DNA from: Winogradskyella eckloniae
GTDB taxonomy: Bacteria > Bacteroidota > Bacteroidia > Flavobacteriales > Flavobacteriaceae
Direction of reading: 5' to 3'
Assembly: GCF_013249045.1 (NCBI RefSeq)
Contig: NZ_JABRWP010000003.1
Location: 62,001-126,000, forward strand
DNA length: 64,000 nt
Shown in pieces: positions 19,174 through 27,687 of this stretch. The notes below the pieces were generated by a model. It ran no database searches, had not been told where the DNA came from, and was given only the letters and a program-made list of their open reading frames with translations. Numbering within the stretch: the stretch's first letter is position 1; each line of letters opens with the position of its first letter. Position numbers and translations under genes: made by a program.

Positions 19174-19189
19174 ATGGTATTCTTAAGGA

Positions 19190-19705
19190 TTAACTCGGTA
19201 TGGATTGAGATGTTTTTGTTTGAAATTCTATCACTTCTAAATCTTTTATGTGTTTTCCGTCTATTTTAAAACGCAGCATTGTTCTTACTTTATGAAATCC
19301 ATGTTTGCCAACAGCACCTGGATTCATATGTAACAAATTTAAGGTTTTGTCTGGCATAACTTTTAAAATGTGAGAATGACCTGTGATAAATAAGTCAGGA
19401 GGATTTGCTTCTAAAGCATTTCTCACTTTGTTATTATACTTGGGAGGATAGCCACCAATGTGCGTAATCCATACATCTACTTCTTCGCACATAAATCGGT
19501 TATGCAACGGAAATTCAGACCTAGCTTTTGCGCCATCAATATTGCCATATACGGCTTTTAGTGGTTTTAATTTTGCAATGCTATCGGTTACAGACAATTC
19601 GCCAATATCGCCAGCATGCCATACTTCGTCTGCTTGTTTTACATGTTTTAAAATGGCATTGTCCAGGTAACTATGTGTATCTGATAATAAAAGAATCTTT
19701 TTCAT
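19190..19705 (-). CDS. YfcE-type metallophosphoesterase
   Basis: 171 residues, full length for small calcineurin-like phosphodiesterases. All five metal-binding blocks are present: LLLSDTHSYL (D9, H11), VWHAGDIGE, VYGNIDG, WITHIGG and FITGHSH. Relatives such as E. coli YfcE and archaeal MJ0936 hydrolyse phosphodiesters with Mn2+ or Ni2+; the natural substrate is unknown. Cytoplasmic. Divergent from truA, with about 100 bp between them. Confidence 0.9.
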   Translation of the reverse strand: MKKILLLSDTHSYLDNAILKHVKQADEVWHAGDIGELSVTDSIAKLKPLKAVYGNIDGAKARSEFPLHNRFMCEEVDVWITHIGGYPPKYNNKVRNALEANPPDLFITGHSHILKVMPDKTLNLLHMNPGAVGKHGFHKVRTMLRFKIDGKHIKDLEVIEFQTKTSQSIPS

Positions 19706-19803
19706 ATTTACTTTTTACAAAGGCTGAAATCTTATTAATTATTTTAGGATTTCTTTAGCATCTAAAACTGTAACTTTGCAGCTTAACAAAAGTAAGATTT
19801 CTA

Positions 19804-20553
19804 TTGCGATTTTTCATAGAACTTTCATATAATGGTAAAGCATATCATGGCTGGCAGAACCAACCCAATGCTATTTCTGTGCAAGAAGTACTAGAAAAAG
19901 CTTTGTCTACGATTCTTAAGTCTGAGATTTCAATAATGGGAGCAGGTAGAACAGATGCTGGTGTACACGCATCTCAAATGTTTGCTCATTTTGATTGTGA
20001 TACTAAGTTTAATTCAAAAGATTTAGTTTATAAGCTCAATTCCTTCTTGCCAAAAGATATCGCAGTGCGTTCCGTTTTTGAAGTAAAACCTGAAATACAT
20101 GCCAGATTTTATGCGGTTAGTAGAACCTATAATTATAAAATTTCTACGGCTAAAAATGTATTCGATTATGATTATTCCTATCTCGTACATTTACCATTAG
20201 ATATTGCATCAATGAATGAAGCCTGTAAAATCTTATTGGCGTATAAGGATTTTCAATGTTTTTCTAAGACGAATACAGATGTAAAGACGTATAATTGTGA
20301 TATCATGGAAGCTTTTTGGACAAAAGATAAGGATGAACTTATGTTTACAATTAAAGCAGATCGTTTTTTAAGAAATATGGTAAGAGCTATAGTTGGTACT
20401 ATGATAAATATAGGAATGGGTAAATTGAAGCCTCATGATTTACACCAAATTATAGCATCAAAGAAGCGAAGCGAAGCCGGTTTTTCTGTGCCTGCTCAAG
20501 GCCTTTACTTGGTTAATATCGTTTATCCAGAAGATATAAGAATAGAGAATTAA
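19804..20553 (+). CDS. truA: tRNA pseudouridine synthase TruA
   Basis: 249 residues. The catalytic block MGAGRTDAGVHA carries the nucleophile Asp51, and RFFIELSYNGKAYHGWQNQ is the usual N-terminus. TruA makes pseudouridine at positions 38-40 of the tRNA anticodon arm. The start codon is TTG (19804-19806): there is no in-frame ATG between the upstream stop and the conserved first residues, so TTG is the only reasonable choice. The next gene follows after 34 bp. Confidence 0.94.
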   Translation: MRFFIELSYNGKAYHGWQNQPNAISVQEVLEKALSTILKSEISIMGAGRTDAGVHASQMFAHFDCDTKFNSKDLVYKLNSFLPKDIAVRSVFEVKPEIHARFYAVSRTYNYKISTAKNVFDYDYSYLVHLPLDIASMNEACKILLAYKDFQCFSKTNTDVKTYNCDIMEAFWTKDKDELMFTIKADRFLRNMVRAIVGTMINIGMGKLKPHDLHQIIASKKRSEAGFSVPAQGLYLVNIVYPEDIRIEN

Positions 20554-20587
20554 AATTGTAAGATTTCCGATTATAAGGAAAGTTAAT

Positions 20588-22357
20588 ATGGCAGAAAAAA
20601 GTAAAAAAATATTTGACGTATCGTTGTTTACACGATTATTGCAGTATATAAAACCCTATCGAGCGGTCTTTATTATTTCTCTGTTTTGTGTTGTGGGCTT
20701 GGCCGTATTTGGTGCGCTTAGACCTTATATATTAAAGGAGGCTATTGATGTAAAAATAGCAAACAAGGCTTATAACGGTTTTGTGCTTTACATGGTTATT
20801 ATGTTGGCCTTATTAATCCTCGAAGTAGTATCTCAATTACTTTTTATCTATTATGCGAGTTGGTTGGGTCAGTCTGTTGTTAAGGATATCCGAGTGAAAC
20901 TGTTTAAGCATATGCTTAAATTTAAAATGACCTATTTTGATAAATCTTCAGTAGGTGTTTTAATTACAAGAGCAGTTACAGATATGGAACGTATTGCAGA
21001 TATCTTTGGGCAAGGACTATTTATGATTTTTAGTGATATTCTAAAAATGCTTGTCGTAGCTGGCTTTATGGCTTTTATTAATTTGAAATTAAGCCTTATT
21101 GTATTTATTACAATGCCTATTGTATTGTTTGCTACTAAGGTTTTTCAGAAATATATGAAACGCGCTTTTGAAGATGTAAGAACAGAGGTGTCTAATTTAA
21201 ATTCTTTTGTACAAGAACGAGTTACAGGAATGAAAATTCTTCAGTTATTTACAAGAGAAGATATAGAATATAAGAATTTTAAAGCGATTAATGAGCGTCA
21301 TAAAAAAGGATGGCTAAAGACGGTTTGGTATAATTCTATTTTCTTTCCTATAGCTGAATTTTTAGGGTCGTTAACGTTGGCAATGGTTATATTGGTTGGT
21401 GGTTTTGATACCATTTCTAAATTACCTGGAACTACCTTAGGAGATCTCATATCTTTTACAATGTTTATTCCTATGTTGTTTAGGCCATTAAATCAAATTG
21501 CTAATAAATTCAATACCTTACAAATGGGTATGGTTGCGGCAGACCGTGTATTTAAGGTCTTAGATACAACATCCAATATTGATGATTCTGGTACTATAGA
21601 AGCTAAACATTTTAAAGGTGATATTGAATTTAGTAATGTTAGATTTTCCTATATAAAAGACGAAGAGGTTCTTAAAGGCATATCTTTTAATGTAAAAGCA
21701 GGTGAAACCGTAGCTATTGTAGGTGCTACTGGCGCAGGAAAATCTACGATTATCAATTTATTAAACCGGTTTTATGATATTAATGCTGGTGCTATAAAAA
21801 TCGATGGAACAAATATAAAAGACACAACATTGAGCTCCTTGAGAAGTCAAATTGCTGTGGTTTTACAAGATGTGTTTTTGTTTGCGGATACTATTCTTAA
21901 TAATATTACCTTGAATAATGATGGAATTACGGAAGAGGATGTTGTTAAGGCAGCTAAGGCTATAGGAATTCACGATTTTATTTCGAGCTTACCAAACGGT
22001 TATCATTATAATGTAAAGGAAAGAGGTGTGATGTTGTCTTCTGGTCAACGTCAACTTATTTCGTTTTTAAGAGCATATGTTACTAATCCAAGTATATTAA
22101 TTTTAGATGAAGCTACATCTTCTGTAGATTCTTATTCTGAACAATTAATACAAGACGCAACTGATAAAATTACAGATGGAAGAACCTCTATTGTAATTGC
22201 GCATAGATTGGCAACCATACAACAAGCCGATAAAATTATAGTGATGGATGCAGGTAAGATTGTTGAAATGGGTACGCACAGTACACTCTTAGAAAAAGAA
22301 AATGGTTACTATAGAAATCTTTATGAAGTACAGTTTTTAAAGGCAGAAGCAGTTTAA
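20588..22357 (+). CDS. ABC exporter (fused permease-ATPase, MsbA/multidrug type)
   Basis: 589 residues: a six-helix ABC transmembrane domain (about 15-320) followed by one nucleotide-binding domain. Walker A is GATGAGKST at about 378-386, the signature is LSSGQRQLISF, Walker B is ILILDEATSSVD, and the H-loop is IVIAHRLAT. The glycine of the consensus LSGGQ is Ser here, a common variant. It acts as a dimer in the inner membrane and exports lipids or drugs; the substrate cannot be told. It lies 34 bp after truA and may be co-transcribed. Confidence 0.92.
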   Translation: MAEKSKKIFDVSLFTRLLQYIKPYRAVFIISLFCVVGLAVFGALRPYILKEAIDVKIANKAYNGFVLYMVIMLALLILEVVSQLLFIYYASWLGQSVVKDIRVKLFKHMLKFKMTYFDKSSVGVLITRAVTDMERIADIFGQGLFMIFSDILKMLVVAGFMAFINLKLSLIVFITMPIVLFATKVFQKYMKRAFEDVRTEVSNLNSFVQERVTGMKILQLFTREDIEYKNFKAINERHKKGWLKTVWYNSIFFPIAEFLGSLTLAMVILVGGFDTISKLPGTTLGDLISFTMFIPMLFRPLNQIANKFNTLQMGMVAADRVFKVLDTTSNIDDSGTIEAKHFKGDIEFSNVRFSYIKDEEVLKGISFNVKAGETVAIVGATGAGKSTIINLLNRFYDINAGAIKIDGTNIKDTTLSSLRSQIAVVLQDVFLFADTILNNITLNNDGITEEDVVKAAKAIGIHDFISSLPNGYHYNVKERGVMLSSGQRQLISFLRAYVTNPSILILDEATSSVDSYSEQLIQDATDKITDGRTSIVIAHRLATIQQADKIIVMDAGKIVEMGTHSTLLEKENGYYRNLYEVQFLKAEAV

Positions 22358-22361
22358 GAAA

Positions 22362-23147
22362 TTATACTTTAGATAAGATTATAAATAAGATTGCAATTAG
22401 AATTCCTGCAATAAAAAATAATGAAATTGCAATAAATCCAACAATAATAAATCGCAAAAGCGTAGCCCAAAACTTGTCTTTAAATATACGTTTTAGAATA
22501 AAAAACAAATAGGCAATTGTTGGTAAAAGTAGTATGGATGCAATAAGCATGTAGTCTATGCCAAAAATTGATAAAACAATGGCTATTATAGCTGTAAGAA
22601 TAATGACTTGTCCATAGTAATATAGATTAATGACTATATGTTCCGTGAAATTGTATTTTCTTTGACCTAAAACATAATAAGTCAGCCATGTACCAAAGGC
22701 ATAAAACGGAACAGTTGCTATATAAATTAAACTCTGGTATTTATTTAAAGTATCTACCTTTAAATCTTTAAACGGATTGTCTTCTTGAGATTTTGAAGAT
22801 GCATTAAAACCTTCCACAAAACCACTTTGAAAATCAAAAGACTCTTTAAAAAAGGTGCTCATTATAAATAACTGAATACCTGCTAAAGTTAAAGCAATGG
22901 CAAAATATTGTAAAACGTCAATGTATTTTTTTCGTGTACCATCAATGTAACTAACAATGACCTTTTCTGGTTGTGTAAAAAGATGAATAAAGGTGCGAAG
23001 AAATTTGTTGTCTACACAAAGAAATTGCTCATTTACCTGCGTAACTAATACTTTTGGTTTTAGGCGATTATAAATGATTTTTGCGCCACACTCGTCACAA
23101 AATTTTTGAGATTCTCTTAATGTATTATTACAATTTTTACAATGCAC
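22362..23147 (-). CDS. DUF3667 zinc-ribbon membrane protein
   Basis: 261 residues. An N-terminal zinc ribbon (C3-x2-C6 and C17-x2-C20) is followed by a linker and about five membrane segments, the DUF3667 layout. Function unknown. The start is GTG, and its first base is the last base of the cdaA stop codon (TAGTG), so translation is probably coupled to cdaA. That raises the possibility of a role linked to c-di-AMP signalling or its membrane context; this is inference. Converges with the ABC exporter with 4 bp between stops. Confidence 0.82.
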   Translation of the reverse strand: MHCKNCNNTLRESQKFCDECGAKIIYNRLKPKVLVTQVNEQFLCVDNKFLRTFIHLFTQPEKVIVSYIDGTRKKYIDVLQYFAIALTLAGIQLFIMSTFFKESFDFQSGFVEGFNASSKSQEDNPFKDLKVDTLNKYQSLIYIATVPFYAFGTWLTYYVLGQRKYNFTEHIVINLYYYGQVIILTAIIAIVLSIFGIDYMLIASILLLPTIAYLFFILKRIFKDKFWATLLRFIIVGFIAISLFFIAGILIAILFIILSKV

Positions 23148-23929
23148 TAGCCTAAATCTTCTTTAATTTTTAGAATAAGATCATCCGTATTATTAAACAT
23201 TACAAACTCGCCATTTTTTATATAAGAAATTTGTCCAGTTTCTTCACTTACACAAAGGGCTAAAGCATCTGTTTTTTCAGATATTCCAATGGCAGCTCTA
23301 TGTCGCAGTCCAAAACGTTCTGGAATATTTTTTTCATTGTTAACTGGTAAAATAACACGCGTCGCTTTTACCACATTTTTATCTATAATTATAGCGCCAT
23401 CATGTAACGGACTATTTTTAAAAAATATGCTTTCTATGATAGGTTGTGAGACGAGAATGTTCATTTCATCACCAGTATCAGTTAAGAAGTCTAGGTTATT
23501 GTTGCGTTCTATAACAATTAAAGCACCAGTGTTTGAAGATCCCATTTTATTACAAGCATTTATAATCGCATCTACATCTGTAGAGGTTTGATCTTCGTTT
23601 TTTAAGAATTTAAAGTTTTTGAAAATACCTTTTTTGCCACCAATATTTGTGGAACCAACGAGCAATAAAAATTTTCTTATTTCAGGTTGAAAGACTACGA
23701 TCAAAGCAATAATACCAACTTTCATAAAGCCATCAAAAATGCTGTAAAGCATCTGCATATTGAGATAGTCCGTTAAGCGCCAAGCAAAATAAATAACTAA
23801 TATTCCAATAAAAATATTGATGGCAACAGTACCTTTTACAAGCTTGTATATGTAATATAGAAGTATAGCCACGAGAAAGACATCCACGAAATCTATAAAT
23901 CTAAAATCCCAAAGTTGTAAGTTTTCCAA
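23147..23929 (-). CDS. cdaA: Diadenylate cyclase CdaA
   Basis: 260 residues: three N-terminal membrane helices (about 10-90) and a cytoplasmic DAC domain. The two catalytic motifs are intact: D177-G-A179 in SPLHDGAIII and R209-H-R211 in FGLRHRAAIG. CdaA condenses two ATP into c-di-AMP, a second messenger for osmolyte and cell-wall control. It lies downstream of folP with one lipoprotein gene between, an order often seen in flavobacteria, and overlaps the DUF3667 gene by 1 nt. Confidence 0.95.
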   Translation of the reverse strand: MENLQLWDFRFIDFVDVFLVAILLYYIYKLVKGTVAINIFIGILVIYFAWRLTDYLNMQMLYSIFDGFMKVGIIALIVVFQPEIRKFLLLVGSTNIGGKKGIFKNFKFLKNEDQTSTDVDAIINACNKMGSSNTGALIVIERNNNLDFLTDTGDEMNILVSQPIIESIFFKNSPLHDGAIIIDKNVVKATRVILPVNNEKNIPERFGLRHRAAIGISEKTDALALCVSEETGQISYIKNGEFVMFNNTDDLILKIKEDLG

Positions 23930-23955
23930 GCGGTTGGTGTTTTTGCTAATTTAAG

Positions 23956-24657
23956 TTAAAATATGTATTCATTAAAATCCACTGAAATTAAATCTGTATC
24001 TATAAAATTAATCTTTCTTTTAATAGTGATGTAATCTTGGAAAGTTAAATTTCTAGAAAAGTATAATTCTAAATGTATGCCAATGAAATTAATATCAGTA
24101 AGTGTCTTCATTTTATTGTCTAGATGCTCAAAATTTAAATTTTCATTTCCAATTTGAAATTTTAAGTCTTCCTTAATAATTATTGGAATTGTGTTTCTAG
24201 CGTGGAAACCAGCCATATTCATTAAATTTTCCTTTGTAGGAATGTTACGCTCATTATAAACAGAGTCGATTTTGAGCTCTTCTTTATAATAGATATCAGT
24301 AAAATCCAAAAACCCTAAATTCCCAATACTAGTATCATTACAAGAAAAATAATTTTTGGCATCTTCGTTTTTATGCATTTCCGCATTTCGTTTTTTGTCT
24401 TGTAAGAATTTAATGTGTGGAATGGCTTGTTTTAAGGTTAAGCGTTTATCAACATTAACCAACCAGTTGGTTGTGATTATTAAATTCTTTCGGTTTAATA
24501 ATGTAGAATCTGGTTGTGTTTCGTCATAAAAAATATAAGCAGGAGACACATCTAGAACTTCTGTGACTTTTGCATTTTCAATTTCTGGCAATAGTAAAAC
24601 GCGTTCGTTATTACAGCTGAAGCAACATACAATTAATAGAAAGTAAATAAAACGCAT
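23956..24657 (-). CDS. Putative lipoprotein of unknown function
   Basis: 233 residues. A short hydrophobic signal ends in CCFSC, so Cys15 (or Cys12) is the probable lipidation site. The remaining sequence is polar, with no motif I recognise. It sits 26 bp upstream of cdaA and 37 bp downstream of folP on the same strand, so it is probably in that operon. A link to envelope or c-di-AMP functions is only suggested by position. Confidence 0.7.
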   Translation of the reverse strand: MRFIYFLLIVCCFSCNNERVLLLPEIENAKVTEVLDVSPAYIFYDETQPDSTLLNRKNLIITTNWLVNVDKRLTLKQAIPHIKFLQDKKRNAEMHKNEDAKNYFSCNDTSIGNLGFLDFTDIYYKEELKIDSVYNERNIPTKENLMNMAGFHARNTIPIIIKEDLKFQIGNENLNFEHLDNKMKTLTDINFIGIHLELYFSRNLTFQDYITIKRKINFIDTDLISVDFNEYIF

Positions 24658-24694
24658 AAGATTCGATTAAAATGTTTTTAAATATATTTTAGAC

Positions 24695-25522
24695 CTACGA
24701 GGATTGCAATTGATTGTAAAGTGTAACGCATTCCATGGCTTCTTTTACATCATGAACACGTAACAGTTTTGAACCTTTTTGTAAAGCAACCATGTGTAAA
24801 GCGGTTGTACCATTTAATGCTTCTTGTGAGGTAGCATTTAAAGTTTTATAAATCATAGATTTTCTAGAAATTCCGGCGAGGACAGGCTTATCTAGCATCT
24901 GCAGTAAGTCTAGTTGGTTTAATAATTCAAAATTTTGTTCTGTTGTTTTTGCAAAACCAAATCCAGGATCTATAATGATATCATTAATTTTTTCTTGGTG
25001 TGCAGCTTCAATACGTTCGGCAAAATAAGAAATCACTTCTTTGGTTAAATCAGTGTATTGTGTTTGCTGTTGCATAGTTTTGGGCGTGCCTCTCATGTGC
25101 ATCATAACATATGGTACACTTAGTTTTCCAACGGTTGCAAGCATATTAACATCAAGTTGACCTGCCGAAATATCGTTCACTAAAGTAGCACCAGCTTCAA
25201 TACTTTGTTTAGCAATTTCACTTCTAAAAGTATCAATAGAGATTAAGGCTTTAGGAAAATGCTTCAAGATTAACTCAATAACAGGCAAAACACGATTGAG
25301 TTCTTCGGTTTCGCTAACATCATCTGCATTTGGTCTAGAACTGTAACCACCAATATCTATAAAAGTGGCTTGGTGTGTCAACATGGTTTCCACCTGATTT
25401 AAAATTTCGGTCGCATCCTTATATTTTCCACCATCAAAAAATGAATCTGGCGTAACATTAAGGATTCCCATTACTTTAGGAGTCGATAAATCAATTAATT
25501 TTCCTTTACAATTTATGGTCAT
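24695..25522 (-). CDS. folP: Dihydropteroate synthase
   Basis: 275 residues. The pterin-binding signatures MGILNVTPDSFFDGG and DIGGYSSRP are clear, along with DPGFGFAKT and the C-terminal LRVHDV. FolP joins p-aminobenzoate to dihydropterin diphosphate in folate synthesis and is the sulfonamide target. First gene of the run folP, lipoprotein, cdaA, DUF3667 on the minus strand. Confidence 0.95.
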   Translation of the reverse strand: MTINCKGKLIDLSTPKVMGILNVTPDSFFDGGKYKDATEILNQVETMLTHQATFIDIGGYSSRPNADDVSETEELNRVLPVIELILKHFPKALISIDTFRSEIAKQSIEAGATLVNDISAGQLDVNMLATVGKLSVPYVMMHMRGTPKTMQQQTQYTDLTKEVISYFAERIEAAHQEKINDIIIDPGFGFAKTTEQNFELLNQLDLLQMLDKPVLAGISRKSMIYKTLNATSQEALNGTTALHMVALQKGSKLLRVHDVKEAMECVTLYNQLQSS

Positions 25523-25799
25523 GAATTATTGAAAATTCTAAAGTTAATTTCTCAAAAATCAGTGCGTTTTTGAGTGTGTTTTTTAATGTAATTAATATTC
25601 AAGAGTAAGCATCTTTGCGTCTTTGCAGCTTCGAGAGCAACAAAATAACCTCAAACTTTGAACTTCTAATTTATTTATGCGAAATTTACGGAAATTTTAC
25701 GCGATAATCGATAATTACATATTTCTAGTTGTCTGTTGTTCTAATTATTTTTAGACTGAAAAAATTTATAATTTTAGACTAGAATTTAACTTTTTATAA
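25523..25799. other. Divergent intergenic region between folP and the DUF1599 gene
   Basis: 277 bp of AT-rich sequence holding the promoters of two divergent units. It contains CTTTGCGTCTTTGCAGCTT near 25613, similar to a sequence I recall as dispersed in flavobacterial genomes. No ORF or RNA gene seen. Confidence 0.4.
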
Positions 25800-26342
25800 A
25801 TGCAAGATACTTCAAAACAATACGATGCTGTTATAGCAACATGTAGAGCACTTTTTATAAATAAAATGAGTGATTATGGTAGTGCGTGGCGCATACTAAG
25901 ATTACCGTCTTTAACTGATCAAATTTTTATAAAAGCACAACGTATTAGAGGTTTGCAACAAAATGATGTTAGAAAAGTAGACGAAGGAGAGGTCAGCGAA
26001 TTTATTGGCATTATTAATTATTGTGCCATGGCGTTGGTGCAGTTAGATAAAGGTGTGGTAGAGCAACCCGATTTAAACACGGAAGAAGCCACAGAACTTT
26101 ACGATGAAAAAATTGCCATAACCAAGCAGTTAATGCTCGATAAAAATCACGATTATGGTGAAGCTTGGCGAGATATGCGAGTAAGTTCCTTAACCGATTT
26201 AATTTTACAAAAATTATTACGTGTTAAGCAAATTGAAGACAATGCTGGTAAAACAATAGTGAGCGAAGGTATTGATGCTAATTATCAAGACATGATTAAT
26301 TACGCTGTTTTTGCGATGATTCACTTAGGCGAAAGCGAATAA
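25800..26342 (+). CDS. DUF1599 domain protein (internally duplicated)
   Basis: 180 residues made of two related halves. The first has KMSDYGSAWRILRLPSLTD and the second KNHDYGEAWRDMRVSSLTD, each followed by a helix with conserved Arg and Gln and an INY(C/A)(A/V) block. This is the DUF1599 arrangement. Function is not established. Cytoplasmic, no signal peptide. Lies 71 bp upstream of the DoxX-like gene. Confidence 0.85.
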   Translation: MQDTSKQYDAVIATCRALFINKMSDYGSAWRILRLPSLTDQIFIKAQRIRGLQQNDVRKVDEGEVSEFIGIINYCAMALVQLDKGVVEQPDLNTEEATELYDEKIAITKQLMLDKNHDYGEAWRDMRVSSLTDLILQKLLRVKQIEDNAGKTIVSEGIDANYQDMINYAVFAMIHLGESE

Positions 26343-26413
26343 TTTAGTACGCCTGAAAATTCAGGAAAATTTAAAGGTAAATAATTTTAAAATAGATTTC
26401 TGTTTGCGCAGAA

Positions 26414-27520
26414 ATGGAAAAAGCGATGAAATACATAGTACACCTTAGTAGAATATTAACCGGAATATTATTTATTATTTCAGGATTTATAAAATTGAAT
26501 GATCCTCTTGGCTTTTCGTATAAGCTTGAAGAATATTTTAGCGCAGAGGTTTTAAATTTAGAATTTTTAATACCTTTTGCATTAGGTATCTCTGTTATTG
26601 TAGTCGTTTTTGAAGTGGTTTTGGGAGTCTTTTTGTTAATTGGCTACAAACCTAAATTTACAGTATGGAGTTTACTGTTAATGATTGTGTTTTTTACGTT
26701 TTTAACCTTTTATTCGGCTTATTTTGATAAAGTTAAAGATTGTGGATGTTTTGGAGATGCCCTAAAACTTACACCATGGGAAAGTTTTACGAAAGATGTC
26801 ATCTTACTTGTATTAATTCTAATCTTGTTTGTAGGTCTAAAACATATTAAGCCAATATTTACTAAACTGCCAACAACAGTAATTGCGTTATTAAGTTTTA
26901 TACTATCACTATGGTTTGGGTACCATGTATTAATGCATTTACCGTCTATAGATTTTAGAGCCTATGCTATTGGTAAAAATATACAAGAGCAAATAATTAC
27001 ACCAGAGGATGCGCCAAAACCAGTTTCGGAATACACTTGGACATTTAATGTCAATGGTGAACACCAAGAATATATTACCAACGGAAGTTACCCAAAAGTA
27101 GATGGAGATTATGTAAGTGTAGAGACTAAAGTTATAGACGAAGGTTATATTCCACCTATTCAAGATTTTACTATTGAAGCAGATGGTGAAAATAAGTTAG
27201 ACGATTTTTTAGAGGTCGATAAACTTTTAATTATTACCATTTATGCAAAAGAAAAGTCCGAAGCAGAAGGCATTGGCAAAATAAAAGCACTTACAGATAA
27301 GGCAATTGCAAAAGGCTATACTGTGATAGGTGTTTCGGCTTCTGGCTCAGATAAAATGGCAGCATTGGTAGAAGCCAATGATCTAAATTTTAGTTTCTAT
27401 GCAACCGATGAAAAAGTGGTAAAAACCATAGTGCGTTCTAATCCTGGTGTTATCATTTTACACAAGGGTACAGTTGTGAATAAAGCACATTGGAATGATT
27501 TTGAAGATGTAGAGTTGTAG
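26414..27520 (+). CDS. BT_3928-type DoxX/MauE-like membrane protein with a C-terminal thioredoxin-like part
   Basis: 368 residues. Residues 5-150 are a four-helix DoxX/MauE-like domain with the family motif ISGFIKLNDPLGFSYKLEEY and a CGCFGD motif after helix 3. The C-terminal part (from about 265: LLIITIYAKEKSEAEGIGK...VIILHKGTVVNKAHWND) resembles a degenerate thioredoxin fold without a CxxC pair. MauE/DoxX relatives take part in redox or disulfide chemistry at the membrane; that is family-level inference. The start may be the second ATG at 26426 (MKYIVHLSRIL), which fits relatives better. Confidence 0.8.
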   Translation: MEKAMKYIVHLSRILTGILFIISGFIKLNDPLGFSYKLEEYFSAEVLNLEFLIPFALGISVIVVVFEVVLGVFLLIGYKPKFTVWSLLLMIVFFTFLTFYSAYFDKVKDCGCFGDALKLTPWESFTKDVILLVLILILFVGLKHIKPIFTKLPTTVIALLSFILSLWFGYHVLMHLPSIDFRAYAIGKNIQEQIITPEDAPKPVSEYTWTFNVNGEHQEYITNGSYPKVDGDYVSVETKVIDEGYIPPIQDFTIEADGENKLDDFLEVDKLLIITIYAKEKSEAEGIGKIKALTDKAIAKGYTVIGVSASGSDKMAALVEANDLNFSFYATDEKVVKTIVRSNPGVIILHKGTVVNKAHWNDFEDVEL

Positions 27521-27590
27521 TTTTCAGTTTTCAGTAGACAGTAGGCAGTAGGCAGTGAAAAGTATGCAGTAAACAGTAAACAGTACAAAT
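27521..27590. repeat. Degenerate (GCAGTAG/AACAGTA)n repeat
   Basis: A run of short imperfect units (TTTTCAGT, AGACAGTA, GGCAGTA, GGCAGTG, TGCAGTA, AACAGTA, AACAGTA) directly after the stop codon of the DoxX-like gene. Similar CAGTAGGCAGTA-type repeats are scattered in flavobacterial genomes as I recall them. Confidence 0.75.
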
Positions 27591-27636
27591 TATACTTGCT
27601 AATAGTTTGCTTGAAACATTTTAAATTAATTTAATA

Positions 27637-27687
27637 CCAACAACCAACAACCAACAACCAACAACCAACAACCAACAACCAACAACC
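27637..27687. repeat. Heptamer microsatellite (CCAACAA)7 touching the permease start
   Basis: Seven perfect copies of CCAACAA at 27637-27685, then CC, then TGATACGC. The last C of the array is the first base of the CTG where the permease should start. Seven is not a multiple of three, so each copy gained or lost shifts any frame reading through it. Confidence 0.9.

Noticed and set aside
25523-25799. Riboswitch or other structured RNA upstream of the DUF1599 gene or folP
   Set aside because: No conserved riboswitch core or stable multi-stem structure could be made out.
27637-27687. CRISPR-like array
   Set aside because: The 7-bp units are perfect and contiguous with no spacers; it is a microsatellite. 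No cas genes are present anywhere in the window.
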